A stretch of 64,000 nucleotides of DNA from Altererythrobacter sp. GTDB taxonomy: Bacteria; Pseudomonadota; Alphaproteobacteria; Sphingomonadales; Sphingomonadaceae. Under the pieces are notes generated by a model. It saw only the letters and a list, made by a program, of their open reading frames with translations. It was not told where the DNA came from and did no database searches. This document shows positions 19,989-28,669 of this stretch, piece by piece. The DNA is taken from NCBI GenBank assembly GCA_017308255.1, contig JAFKFN010000009.1, positions 151,222-215,221 on the forward strand, read 5' to 3'. The translations under genes and the position numbers were made by a program. Position 1 is the stretch's first letter, and each line of letters begins with the position of its first letter.

Positions 19989-19995
19989 CCCTGCA

Positions 19996-20466
19996 TCAAG
20001 GGTTGCCCGCACCCCACAGGCGTTCGGCGCGGACCCAGCCCTTGCGGCGTTCCACTTCGAAGCGGCACCAGCCGTCCTCGCAGTTGCCCAGCGTGCCGAC
20101 CACGCCGGCTTCCACGCGCCACAGCAGGTCCGCGCCGCTTGCCGCCCCGGCGCGCATGTCCGCCAGCCCCTCGCCGATCACGATCGCCCCGCGTTTCGGA
20201 TTGAGCAGCCGGGCGACGATCCATCCGCGCTCCCCATCCGGGTCTTCCACCAGGCGCCAGCCCTGGCGCACGCGCACCACTTTCACCGGCAGGCCCTCCC
20301 GCCGATAGACCCAGCTGATGGGATAGGCTTCGCTCGGCCCCACGCGCATGTTGACTTCATCGACGCGCAAGGTCGCCCAATAGGGCACCTCGCGGTCCTG
20401 CGCGGCGGCGGGGCGGGCCAAGCAGGCCAGGAGCAGGATGAGGAACGAAGCGGCGAGATGACGCAT
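19996..20466 (-). CDS. Secreted bacterial SH3-domain protein
   Basis: 156 residues. A Sec signal peptide (MRHLAASFLILLLACLARPAAAQ) is followed by two SH3-like repeats: RVDEVNMRVGPSEAYPISWVYRREG (about 35-60) and a second around LADMRAGAASGADLLWRVEAGVVGTL, ending in WCRFEVERRKGWVRAERLWG. Such domains usually bind peptidoglycan or peptides in the periplasm. Its stop lies 8 bp from the convergent MFS gene stop. Confidence 0.88.
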   Translation of the reverse strand: MRHLAASFLILLLACLARPAAAQDREVPYWATLRVDEVNMRVGPSEAYPISWVYRREGLPVKVVRVRQGWRLVEDPDGERGWIVARLLNPKRGAIVIGEGLADMRAGAASGADLLWRVEAGVVGTLGNCEDGWCRFEVERRKGWVRAERLWGAGNP

Positions 20467-20536
20467 CGTTCCCCATTAACAAGGCCAGGCGCCGCGCTTC
20501 AACCGGGATTCCGGCGCCAGCGCTCGCTTCGGCCGA

Positions 20537-21943
20537 TCAATCCCCGGTCAAGATCCGGTCGACCAGCTGTTTCACCGTGGGGGTGAAGTTGTTCGAATAG
20601 AACGGGTCCTGCTTGAAGCGTGACGCGGAATGCCCGGCGAACATCAGGTTCTGATTCACGTCACCGCCATGGGCGATGTCCTGCAGCGTCTTCTGGATGC
20701 AGAAGCTGCGCGGATCGGCCAGGCGGCCGGTCGTGTAATCGTCATGGTCCTTCCATGACGAGAACCCGCAATGCGAAAGGCAGCCCATGCAGGCGGCCTG
20801 ATCCTCGCGGATGATCGAACGCTCCATCGGGGTGACGAACACCACCGTATCGTCGGGGGTCTTGAGCGCTTCGGTATAGCCCTCCGCCGCCCAGGCGCGC
20901 GCGCGGTCGAGGTCCTTCGGGGCAACCCAGAAGTTCTTGCCCTTCACGCCCACGTCGAGCTGCACGGTGTGCTCGCCGGCGGGCACGCGCGAATAAGGCA
21001 CCTGCCGCTCGCTGCGCGCTTCGAGGTTGCGCAGGAAAGGATTGCGCACGGCAGAGCTGTAGAACCCCGTGGGGCTGAAGCGGTGCAGCAACACGTCGCC
21101 CGGCTCCAGCTCGCGCAGCCTGTCCTTCCATCCCTGCGGAATCGGGCTTTCCTCGGTCAGCAGCGGCCGCGTGCCGAACTGGAAGGCGATCGTGCCCAGT
21201 TCCGGGTTGTCGATCCAGTCGTTCCATTCGCGCAGGAACCAGACCCCGCCGGCCATAATGATCGGCACGTCGTCCGAAATGCCTTCGGCGCGCATCGTGT
21301 CGCGCACGGCCTTCACCCGCGGATAGGGATCCTCCGGCCTGGTCGGATCTTCCGCGTTGGAAAGGCCGTTATGCCCCCCGGCCAGCCACGGGTCTTCATA
21401 GACCACGGCCGCCATCAGCTCGCTGACCTTGTGATAGGCCCGCTTCCACAAGGCGCGGAATGCCCGGGCGGAACTGATGATCGGCAGGTAGTTGACGTTG
21501 TAGCGGGCGGCGATCTCGCTCAGCCTGTAAGGCATCCCGGCGCCGCAGGTCACCCCGGAAACCAGGCCGCGGGTCTTTTCCAGTACGCCTTCCAGCACCT
21601 GCTGCGCGCCGCCCATTTCCCACAGCACGTTGATGTTGATCGCCCCCTTGCCGCTGGCGATCTCGTAAGCGCGGCGGACTTGCTCCACCGCGCCGTCGAT
21701 CGCGTAGCGGACCAGCTGCTCGTGCCGTTCCAGCCGGGTGAGCTGGTCATAGACTTGCGGAATGATCCGCCCTTCGGCGTCATAGCTGTCGGCATTCACG
21801 GCACTGACCGTGCCGATGCCGCCCGCCGCCGCCCAGGCGCCGGAGCTCATGTGATTGGTCGCGGAAACCCCCTTGCCGCCCTCGATCAGCGGCCACACCT
21901 CGCGTCCATTGTAAAGAATAGGTCTCACGCCCTTGAATTGCAT
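20537..21943 (-). CDS. Nitronate monooxygenase-like flavin oxidoreductase with C-terminal Cys cluster
   Basis: 468 residues with a TIM-barrel flavoprotein core like the 2-nitropropane dioxygenase/NMO family (GGIGTVSAVNADS, SGVTCGAGMP, PIIMAGGVWFLREW, TIAFQFGTRPLLTEES). It likely binds FMN. It is longer than typical NMO (about 320-380): a C-terminal region has CMGCLSHCGFSSW and SFCIQKTL, a Cys pattern that could bind an iron-sulfur cluster or zinc. The substrate is unknown. 20 bp separate it from the downstream lipoprotein methyltransferase. Confidence 0.8.
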   Translation of the reverse strand: MQFKGVRPILYNGREVWPLIEGGKGVSATNHMSSGAWAAAGGIGTVSAVNADSYDAEGRIIPQVYDQLTRLERHEQLVRYAIDGAVEQVRRAYEIASGKGAININVLWEMGGAQQVLEGVLEKTRGLVSGVTCGAGMPYRLSEIAARYNVNYLPIISSARAFRALWKRAYHKVSELMAAVVYEDPWLAGGHNGLSNAEDPTRPEDPYPRVKAVRDTMRAEGISDDVPIIMAGGVWFLREWNDWIDNPELGTIAFQFGTRPLLTEESPIPQGWKDRLRELEPGDVLLHRFSPTGFYSSAVRNPFLRNLEARSERQVPYSRVPAGEHTVQLDVGVKGKNFWVAPKDLDRARAWAAEGYTEALKTPDDTVVFVTPMERSIIREDQAACMGCLSHCGFSSWKDHDDYTTGRLADPRSFCIQKTLQDIAHGGDVNQNLMFAGHSASRFKQDPFYSNNFTPTVKQLVDRILTGD

Positions 21944-21963
21944 TTGCCGTCCTTACTGGCGCC

Positions 21964-22698
21964 TCATTCGGGCGCGTTCCCCTTGCTTGGTGCCCGCTCG
22001 TTGCAGGGCTGGATATCCTTCGGCTCCGGTCTCGTACCGGTGGCCTCGAATTGCGCATAATAACCCTGGAGTTCGGGCTTGCGAACAAATTCCACCAGGC
22101 GGAATCCCACCGCCTTGAATTCGCAGAACAGCAGTTCGGGCCGGATGCCGTGGTTGTCGGTGGGGCGATCCACGTCCACCACGATCACCTGGCCGTGGTC
22201 GCGCAAGGCCGGGCGCAGCCGCCAGAGGAAGGCATAAGGCTCGGTGACCTCATGGTACATGTGCACCAGGAACACGCGGTCGAAGCTGTTGGGCGGCAGG
22301 CCAGGGTCATCCTCGGCGCCGAGCTTGATCGAGACATTGTCGAGCCGTTCGCGCTGAACGCGTTCGCCCAGGCGATTGAGCACGGAGCGATCGATATCCT
22401 GGGCAAGCACGCGGCCCTTGCTGCCGACGCGCTCAGCCAGGCGGATGGTATAATAACCCTCCCCCGCGCCGATATCGGCCACCGTCATGCCCGGCCGGAT
22501 CTTCGCCAGGTCCATCACCGTGGTGGCTTCGTTGCGATCGTCGCGCTGCTGCTCGGTGGAGAACGCCGTCTCCCCCTGGATCGACACCGGCCGATAGGCC
22601 CGGGGAAACTCGCGCGAGGTTGCCGGGCGCTCACTGTCGTCCGCCTGCTGGCAGGCGGTAAGCGTCAGCGCCGTCAGGGCAAGGATGACGAAACGCAT
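21964..22698 (-). CDS. Lipoprotein class I SAM-dependent methyltransferase-like protein
   Basis: 244 residues. A signal peptide with lipobox LTAC (MRFVILALTALTLTACQQ) precedes a Rossmann methyltransferase fold: the SAM motif MTVADIGAGEGYYTIRLAERVG, the acidic end of strand 2 (AQDID), then FDRVFLVHMYHEV and VDVDRPTDNHG. An extra ATG lies three bases upstream at 22701. The predicted export of a methyltransferase is odd, because SAM is cytoplasmic. The fold is common in proteobacterial secreted proteins of unknown role. Confidence 0.85.
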   Translation of the reverse strand: MRFVILALTALTLTACQQADDSERPATSREFPRAYRPVSIQGETAFSTEQQRDDRNEATTVMDLAKIRPGMTVADIGAGEGYYTIRLAERVGSKGRVLAQDIDRSVLNRLGERVQRERLDNVSIKLGAEDDPGLPPNSFDRVFLVHMYHEVTEPYAFLWRLRPALRDHGQVIVVDVDRPTDNHGIRPELLFCEFKAVGFRLVEFVRKPELQGYYAQFEATGTRPEPKDIQPCNERAPSKGNAPE

Positions 22699-22762
22699 CA
22701 TTGGGCCGCGGCTTAGCCGTTTGCGCGGGCACTGGCAAAGCCGCCGCCCGCTGCGTCCGGGC

Positions 22763-23890
22763 TCAGTCCACATCCTCCACCTCGACCGCCTCGCCCGTGA
22801 CGCGCTGGGCCAGCGCGGCGGCGATGAAGTCGTCGATCTCGCCGTCCAGCACATCGCCGGGGCTGCTGGAGGTGACTCCGGTGCGGAGGTCCTTCACCAT
22901 CTGATAGGGCTGCAGCACATAGCTTCTGATCTGCCGCCCCCAGCCGATTTCGGTCTTCGCCTCGTATTCGCCCGCCGTCACCGCCTCGCGCTTGGCCAGT
23001 TCGGCTTCGTAGAGGCGTGCCTTCAGCATGTTCATGGCCGTGGCGCGGTTCTTGTGCTGGCTGCGGTCGCCCTGGCTGGCGACCACGATCCCGGTGGGAA
23101 TATGCGTGATCCGCACCGCGGAATCGGTGGTGTTGATGTGCTGCCCGCCCGCGCCGGACGAACGATAGGTGTCGATCCTCAGCTCGCTCTCGTTGATCTC
23201 GATCTCGATATTGTCGTCGATCACCGGATAGACCCATACCGAGCTGAACGAGGTGTGCCGCCGGGCCGGGCTGTCATAGGGGCTGATGCGGACAAGGCGG
23301 TGAACGCCGCTTTCCGTCTTGGCATAGCCATAGGCGTTCTCGCCCTTGATCAGCAGCGTGGCGGACTTGATCCCCGCCTGCTCGCCGGCCTGGTATTCGA
23401 CGACTTCCACCTTGTAGCCCTTGCGCTCGGCCCAGCGGGAATACATCCGCATCAGCATCTCGGCCCAGTCCTGGCTTTCGGTGCCGCCCGCCCCGGCGTG
23501 AATTTCCAGGTAGGTGTCGTTGGCGTCCGCCTCCCCCGCAAGCAGGGCCTGGACCTTGTCGGCATCGGCGCGTTCGGCCAGCCGGGCCAGCGTCGCCAGG
23601 CCCTCGCTGACCACGGCCTCGTCATCCTCGGCCTCGCCCAGTTCGATGAACTCGATCGCATCGGCCATTTCCCGGCCGATCTCGTTAACCGTGCCGATCG
23701 CGCCGTCCAGCCGGCGCCGCTCGCGCATCACTTCCTCGGCCTTCTTCGGATCGTCCCACAGCTTCGGGTCTTCCACCCGGGCATTGAGTTCGTCGAGGCG
23801 GCGGACCGCGCGATCCCAATCGAGCGAGCGGCGCACCAGCGCCAGCGCTGCCTCGATACGGTCGATATGGGCCTGCCCTTCGGCACGCAT
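22763..23890 (-). CDS. prfB: Peptide chain release factor 2
   Basis: 375 residues, the full RF2 length. It has the peptidyl-tRNA hydrolysis motif SGAGGQHIN around residue 240 and the stop-codon recognition region [15 protein letters not shown], with SPY in place of the SPF tripeptide of E. coli; it terminates at UGA and UAA. No in-frame UGA programmed frameshift site is present near the N-terminus, so it is made without the E. coli autoregulatory frameshift. Confidence 0.96.
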   Translation of the reverse strand: MRAEGQAHIDRIEAALALVRRSLDWDRAVRRLDELNARVEDPKLWDDPKKAEEVMRERRRLDGAIGTVNEIGREMADAIEFIELGEAEDDEAVVSEGLATLARLAERADADKVQALLAGEADANDTYLEIHAGAGGTESQDWAEMLMRMYSRWAERKGYKVEVVEYQAGEQAGIKSATLLIKGENAYGYAKTESGVHRLVRISPYDSPARRHTSFSSVWVYPVIDDNIEIEINESELRIDTYRSSGAGGQHINTTDSAVRITHIPTGIVVASQGDRSQHKNRATAMNMLKARLYEAELAKREAVTAGEYEAKTEIGWGRQIRSYVLQPYQMVKDLRTGVTSSSPGDVLDGEIDDFIAAALAQRVTGEAVEVEDVD

Positions 23891-24027
23891 GGGAAGTCTC
23901 CGTCAGAAAGCGCCGCGCCTAGCGCAGGCGCGCGGATTGGGGAAGTGCCGCTAATCCGAGCGGAGACCACCCGAAAGGCGATGAAAAGGCGTTGCCGCAA
24001 CGCTACCCCCCGCTTGAGGGGAGAGGA

Positions 24028-24573
24028 TTACGAGCTGCGCAGCGCCTTGACGGCGGCCAGCGTCTTTTCGACGTGCTCGTTGAAGTTCAAGTCATCATGG
24101 ACCATCACGATCCGGCCGCTCGGCGCGATGACATAGGATGTCCGCCCCGTCATCGCATCGTTGCGCTGCCCATTCATCGACAGGGCGACATCGAAGGCCT
24201 TGATCGTGGCCGGCGTGGCCGTCGCCACCGGGAACTTCCCGGCACATTCCTTGACCGAGAACTCCTTGAGCTGGTCCAGGTTGTCGCCCGACATGCCGAA
24301 CACCTGCGCGCCGGCGCGCTTGAAATCGTCGATATGCTGGGCGAACGCATTGGCTTCCATGTTGCAGCCCGGCGTGAAGGCCTTCGGGAAGAAGTAGAGC
24401 ACGACCGGCCCCTTCTTCAGCTCGTTCTGCAAGTTGAACGAGAAGGTCTTGCCCGCCAGCGCGCCGGTGGCGGTCAGCGCGGGGGCGGTGGCGCCTTCGT
24501 GCAGCACGGCGGCCGCAGGGGCAGCCACCAGCAGGGCGGCCGCGGAAGCGAGAATAAACGTGGCTCTGGTCAT
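24028..24573 (-). CDS. Exported peroxiredoxin (AhpC/TSA-Bcp type)
   Basis: 181 residues from ATG at 24573. A cleavable signal peptide (TFILASAAALLVAAPAAA) precedes a thioredoxin-like fold with the peroxidatic Cys in FFPKAFTPGCNMEANAF, the Arg in GRTSYVIAP and a second Cys in VKECAGKFP. It reduces peroxides, probably in the periplasm. A longer open frame upstream overlaps the PBP1a gene and is spurious. The stop is followed by 137 bp before prfB. Confidence 0.9.
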   Translation of the reverse strand: MTRATFILASAAALLVAAPAAAVLHEGATAPALTATGALAGKTFSFNLQNELKKGPVVLYFFPKAFTPGCNMEANAFAQHIDDFKRAGAQVFGMSGDNLDQLKEFSVKECAGKFPVATATPATIKAFDVALSMNGQRNDAMTGRTSYVIAPSGRIVMVHDDLNFNEHVEKTLAAVKALRSS

Positions 24574-24668
24574 CACTGGTCCACCCCGTATGTCGGCGGA
24601 GTCGACGCGCGTACGCGCGGCTCGCACCGTGTTATGCACCCCGCCCCGGACCGAGTCCATATCGCGCC

Positions 24669-27191
24669 TCAGTAGAGGCCGCCGCTCTCCTCGACGAAGT
24701 CTCTCTGCGCCCCGGTGTTCGATTGGGCCGAACCGGTCCCGTCGCCATTCCCGGCGCTGCGGCGCAGCTGCGCCAGTATCAGTTCGCGCAACCGGTCGCT
24801 TTCCCGCTGCCGGCCGCTGTGGCGGGGCTCGGTATCGGGCTTGAACGCTTCCCAGATCACGCTCGCCAGCGGATCGTCGGTCGGCCAGGCATCGAAGACG
24901 CGGGTGCCCGAACGGCGATCGATGCGCACCATGCGGATGCCGGCCGGGGCCAGGAAAGGCCGCCCTTCCCAACGATCGCGCGTCGCTTCGACGAACTGCT
25001 TGAAGATCGGCGCCGCGGTGTTGCCGCCCTGCACCCAGCCACCCAGATTGCGCGGCTTGTCGAAGCCGATGTAAGTCCCGGCCACGATATCGGGCGATCC
25101 GCCCACGAACCAGGCGTTGGTCGGTCCGCTGGTCGTGCCGGTCTTGCCCGCCAGCGGCAGGCCCAACGAACGCAGCCGCACCGCCGTGCCGCGCTGCACG
25201 ACGCCTTCCATCATGTGAACCACCTGATAGGCCGTGCGCGGGTCGAGCACCTGCACGCCCACTTCCTTCAGCCGGGGCATCGGCTTGCCGTCCCACTGCG
25301 GCATGTTGCAGGCCGTGCATTCACGCCTGTCGGCGCGCCAGATCACCTTGCCGTGGCGATCCTGCACATAATCGATCAGCGTCGGCTTGTGCTGCACGCC
25401 GTGATTGAACAGCGCGGCATAGGCATCCACCATCTTCATCACGGTGGTGTCCCCCGCCCCCAGGGCGAACGAGGGATAATTGTCGTATTTGCCGATCCCC
25501 ACACGCTCGAACGTGCGGGTGACGTTCTCCATCCCCGCATCCATCGCGATATGCACGGTCATCAGGTTGCGGGACTGTTCCAGGCCCCAGCGCATCGTGT
25601 GCTCGCCGCCGCTGACGCCGCCGAAATTGCGGAAGCATTTCTCGCCCAGATTGGCGCCCTGATAATAGCAATAGGTATCGTCGGGCACCATGGTCGCCGG
25701 GGTCATTCCCTGGTCGAGCCCGGTGGCATAGACGAAGGGTTTGATCGTCGATCCCGGCTGGCGCAGCGCCTGCGTCGCGCGGTTGAAGTCGGACAGGCGG
25801 CTGTCGAACCCGCCCTGCATCGCCAGCACGCGCCCCGTGTGCGGGTCCATCGCCACGAACCCGCCGGAAACCTCTGGCACTGTCTTCACCGTCCAGGCAT
25901 TGCCGGCCGGGGCCACGGCGATCGCATCGCCCACCTTGAGTGCGTCGGGCATGCCCGTCAGCGGCGCCTCGGTGCCATTGGCGAAACCGATCCGCCCCGA
26001 CGAACCGGACCGTTCGGTGACCACCCCGATCCGCCAGTTCTGGTAATTGATGCCGAGATAGGCGGAGGCAAGCTGCCCGGTGAGATTGCCCTTGCTGGGG
26101 TCGAGCCGGGCAACCGGGCCATGCCAGCCCCGGCCGGCGGAATAGTTCATGATTCCGGCCCGCAGCGCGTCGCGCCCCGCCTCCTGCATCTCGGGATCGA
26201 GCGAGGTGCGCACCCACAGGCCGCCGGCATAGACGCTGTGCGGGCCGTCCTCGGCCTGCTCGCCATAGCGGGCGATCAACTCGCGCCGCACTTCCTCCAG
26301 GAAATAGCCGGCATCGACCGATTGCGTATCGTTCTGCTCGGTGGCGAGGCCCAGCGGCTGCGCCTTGGCCGCTTCCGCCTGCGCCGTGGTGATGTGGCCG
26401 TTCTTGACCATGGCGTCGAGCACCCAGTTGCGGCGGGCGATCGCCTGGTCGCGGTAAGTGGCGCGGCTATAGCGTTCCGGGGCCTTGGGCAGGATTGCCA
26501 GGAAGGCCATTTCCGGCAGGCTCAACTCGCCCACGTCCTTGTTGAAATAGGCGCGGCTCGCCGCCTGCACCCCGAAGCTGCGCCGGCCGAGCGGGATCTG
26601 GTTGAGATAGAGCGTGATGATTTCCTGCTTGCTCAGCACCCCTTCGATTCGCCGGGCGAGGATCATTTCCTTGAGCTTGCGGGTGACCGAGTACTCGTCG
26701 CCCACCAGGATGTTCTTGGCCACCTGCTGGGTGATCGTGGAGCCGCCCACCGCGCGCTGGCCGCTGCCGATCTTCCTGACATAGTCGATCACCGCGCCGA
26801 CGAAGCCGCCCAGATCGATCCCGCCGTGGGTCCAGAAGGTCTTGTCCTCCGCCGAGGTATAGGCGTTGATGAGCTGCCTCGGCATATCCTGGAACTGCAG
26901 CTGCACCCGCCGCTCGCGGGCATAGCTGTGGACGATCTCGCCATCGGTGCCGCGCACCATGGTCGGCAACGGCGGCTCGTAATCGAGCAGCGTGCGCGCG
27001 TCGGGCAGGCCGCGGGCCAGCAGCACCCAGCCGACGATCCATACCGCCAGCAGCGCCGCAAGGGCGATCGAGCCCCAGCGGAACCATCGCTTCTGGCGGA
27101 AATTCTCGCGGAACCAGCTGATCGCTCCGCGCGTATCGCGGCGGATACGATACTTGAAGTTCTCGCCCGCGCTCAATTCGGTGTCGGCCAT
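24669..27191 (-). CDS. mrcA: Penicillin-binding protein 1A, bifunctional transglycosylase/transpeptidase
   Basis: 840 residues. A basic cytoplasmic N-terminus and one membrane anchor (about 48-67) precede the GT51 domain (SAEDKTFWTHGGIDL, GGSTITQQVAKN, RKLKEMILARRIE). The transpeptidase domain has its Ser in GSTIKPF, SRN in EQSRNLMT and KTG in AGKTGTTSG. It polymerises and cross-links peptidoglycan from the inner membrane. A Cys-containing insert (RRECTACNM) near residue 660 is unusual but outside the catalytic motifs. ATG at 27191 gives MADTELSAG. The amidase gene is upstream in the same direction. Confidence 0.96.
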   Translation of the reverse strand: MADTELSAGENFKYRIRRDTRGAISWFRENFRQKRWFRWGSIALAALLAVWIVGWVLLARGLPDARTLLDYEPPLPTMVRGTDGEIVHSYARERRVQLQFQDMPRQLINAYTSAEDKTFWTHGGIDLGGFVGAVIDYVRKIGSGQRAVGGSTITQQVAKNILVGDEYSVTRKLKEMILARRIEGVLSKQEIITLYLNQIPLGRRSFGVQAASRAYFNKDVGELSLPEMAFLAILPKAPERYSRATYRDQAIARRNWVLDAMVKNGHITTAQAEAAKAQPLGLATEQNDTQSVDAGYFLEEVRRELIARYGEQAEDGPHSVYAGGLWVRTSLDPEMQEAGRDALRAGIMNYSAGRGWHGPVARLDPSKGNLTGQLASAYLGINYQNWRIGVVTERSGSSGRIGFANGTEAPLTGMPDALKVGDAIAVAPAGNAWTVKTVPEVSGGFVAMDPHTGRVLAMQGGFDSRLSDFNRATQALRQPGSTIKPFVYATGLDQGMTPATMVPDDTYCYYQGANLGEKCFRNFGGVSGGEHTMRWGLEQSRNLMTVHIAMDAGMENVTRTFERVGIGKYDNYPSFALGAGDTTVMKMVDAYAALFNHGVQHKPTLIDYVQDRHGKVIWRADRRECTACNMPQWDGKPMPRLKEVGVQVLDPRTAYQVVHMMEGVVQRGTAVRLRSLGLPLAGKTGTTSGPTNAWFVGGSPDIVAGTYIGFDKPRNLGGWVQGGNTAAPIFKQFVEATRDRWEGRPFLAPAGIRMVRIDRRSGTRVFDAWPTDDPLASVIWEAFKPDTEPRHSGRQRESDRLRELILAQLRRSAGNGDGTGSAQSNTGAQRDFVEESGGLY

Positions 27192-27322
27192 CGTGAGCGC
27201 GCCCTTAGCATGGCCATTCCGCAAGACGCCACACCGTTGCGATGGATAGCCTGCCGCAAGGGCGAGATACCTGCTTCACCTCCACCTCAGCGGCCGGCCG
27301 CGAATTGAAAGCCGCGCGCAGA

Positions 27323-28198
27323 TCACCCTTCCCCCTGCCGCGCGAAATAGACCCGCACCGCGCGCGCCATGGCTTCGGCGAAGCGCTGCTGCCCTTCGGG
27401 GGAAGACAGCCGGTCGGCCTCTTCCGGATTGGAGACGAAGCCGGCCTCGAACAGCACCGAAGGAACATCCGGCGCCCGCAGCACCGCCAGCGCAGCCGAT
27501 CGGCTGGCCTGCGGGTGGAACGTCAGCAGGCCCTTGCCTTCGCGCAGGATCAGCCGCGCGAATTCGCCCGACTGCTCCTGCGTGTGCCGCTGCGACAGCT
27601 CGACCAGGATGGCGTTGACGTCGTCATCCCGCCCGGCCAGCGGCACGCCGTTGACCACGTCGGCGCTGTTTTCTCGCGCCGCCACGCGCGCCGCCGCCTC
27701 GCTGGATGCGCGCTCGGACAGGGTATAGACGCTCGCGCCGCTGACTTCGCCCCTGTCACCGGCCGAATCCGCGTGAATCGACAGGAACAGGTCGGCGCCG
27801 AGCTGTCGGGCGATCTCGGCCCGCTCCTCCAGCGCCAGGAAGCGATCGTCGTCGCGAGTCAGCGCCACGCGGATACCGCCGTCCGCCAGCAGGCGGTCGC
27901 GCAGGGCGCGGGCCAGCGCCAGGGCCAGCGTCTTTTCCGGCACCCCTTGCCCGCTCGCCCCCGGATCATGGCCGCCGTGTCCTGCGTCGATCACCAGCAG
28001 CGGGCGCGAGGGATCGGCGGGCCCGAGCACCGGAGGCAATCCCACCGGCTTTCCCGCCTCGGGCAGCTCGATACGGATCACATAGCCGCGCCCCAGCACG
28101 GGCACGCGCAGTGCCAGGCCCGCGCCGAGCGCATAGAGCGCCGCGAGCAGGACCACAGGCGCAACGAAGACCAGCGCGATCTGCAGGCGATAGGGCAT
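27323..28198 (-). CDS. N-acetylmuramoyl-L-alanine amidase (Amidase_3)
   Basis: 291 residues from ATG at 28198. An N-terminal membrane helix (LQIALVFVAPVVLLAALYALG) precedes a zinc amidase domain: VIDAGHGGHDPGASG (Zn His), Glu in VPEKTLALALA, His in LFLSIHADS and the catalytic Glu in VLFEAGFVSNPEEA. It cleaves the septal peptidoglycan amide bond. It lacks an AMIN domain, so it is shorter than AmiC. It is probably co-transcribed with the downstream PBP1a gene (131-bp gap), both acting on the cell wall. Confidence 0.93.
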   Translation of the reverse strand: MPYRLQIALVFVAPVVLLAALYALGAGLALRVPVLGRGYVIRIELPEAGKPVGLPPVLGPADPSRPLLVIDAGHGGHDPGASGQGVPEKTLALALARALRDRLLADGGIRVALTRDDDRFLALEERAEIARQLGADLFLSIHADSAGDRGEVSGASVYTLSERASSEAAARVAARENSADVVNGVPLAGRDDDVNAILVELSQRHTQEQSGEFARLILREGKGLLTFHPQASRSAALAVLRAPDVPSVLFEAGFVSNPEEADRLSSPEGQQRFAEAMARAVRVYFARQGEG

Positions 28199-28669
28199 TC
28201 CGGGCGCCCTTGTTCCTCTGATGACCCCGCTCCCATGGTTAACGGCGCGCCGCCGGAAAACCCAAAGGGAAATTTGCGAAAACACGCAACAAGGTTGCCG
28301 AGTGTTTCCCCCGATGCTAGCTAACGGGCAGTTCGGATGCCCTTGTTTCAGCTTGGGCCGTCCGGCTCTACCGGCCCTGCCCTTTCGCAGGTTCGGCACG
28401 CTTACAGGTTGATGCCGCAATGAGAAGCACGAGCCATTTCGCCAACTCGCAGCCCCATGGCTGCGTCGCGGCGGCGGCTCCAGCGCAGACCGTACCCCTG
28501 CGCCTTCCCCTTGCGGGAGACACGATCCGCGGCGCCCCCAGCGGCGCTTCCAGACTTGGCGACCTCGGATGCTTCCGGGGCGCAATCCACACAGAACGGC
28601 GCGTTCCGGCTCCTGTCGCGGTCCTTCGGGACCGGGGCATGAACGCCGCCCGCGCCTGGAGACTATTCA
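28199..28669 (+). promoter_or_regulatory. Long leader and putative promoter of the RNase E gene
   Basis: 471 bp without a credible gene between the divergent amidase and rne. A possible promoter is TTGCCG (28295-28300), 17 bp, TAGCTA (28318-28323), which would give a leader of about 340 nt. The distal leader is GC-rich with several potential hairpins, and GGAG lies 8 nt before the rne ATG. Long rne leaders are known to mediate feedback by RNase E on its own mRNA in other bacteria; that this one does so is inference. Confidence 0.4.

Noticed and set aside
22763-23890. Programmed frameshift site in prfB
   Set aside because: The frame is continuous over 375 codons with no in-frame TGA or slippery CTTTGA near the N-terminus.
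24574-25320. Long N-terminal extension of the peroxiredoxin frame
   Set aside because: It is an off-frame reading of the PBP1a 3' end; a clean signal peptide begins at the ATG at 24573.
24723-27308. An 861-codon open frame antisense to the PBP1a gene, rich in Arg, His and Ala
   Set aside because: Typical high-GC antisense shadow; the opposite strand has all transglycosylase and transpeptidase motifs.
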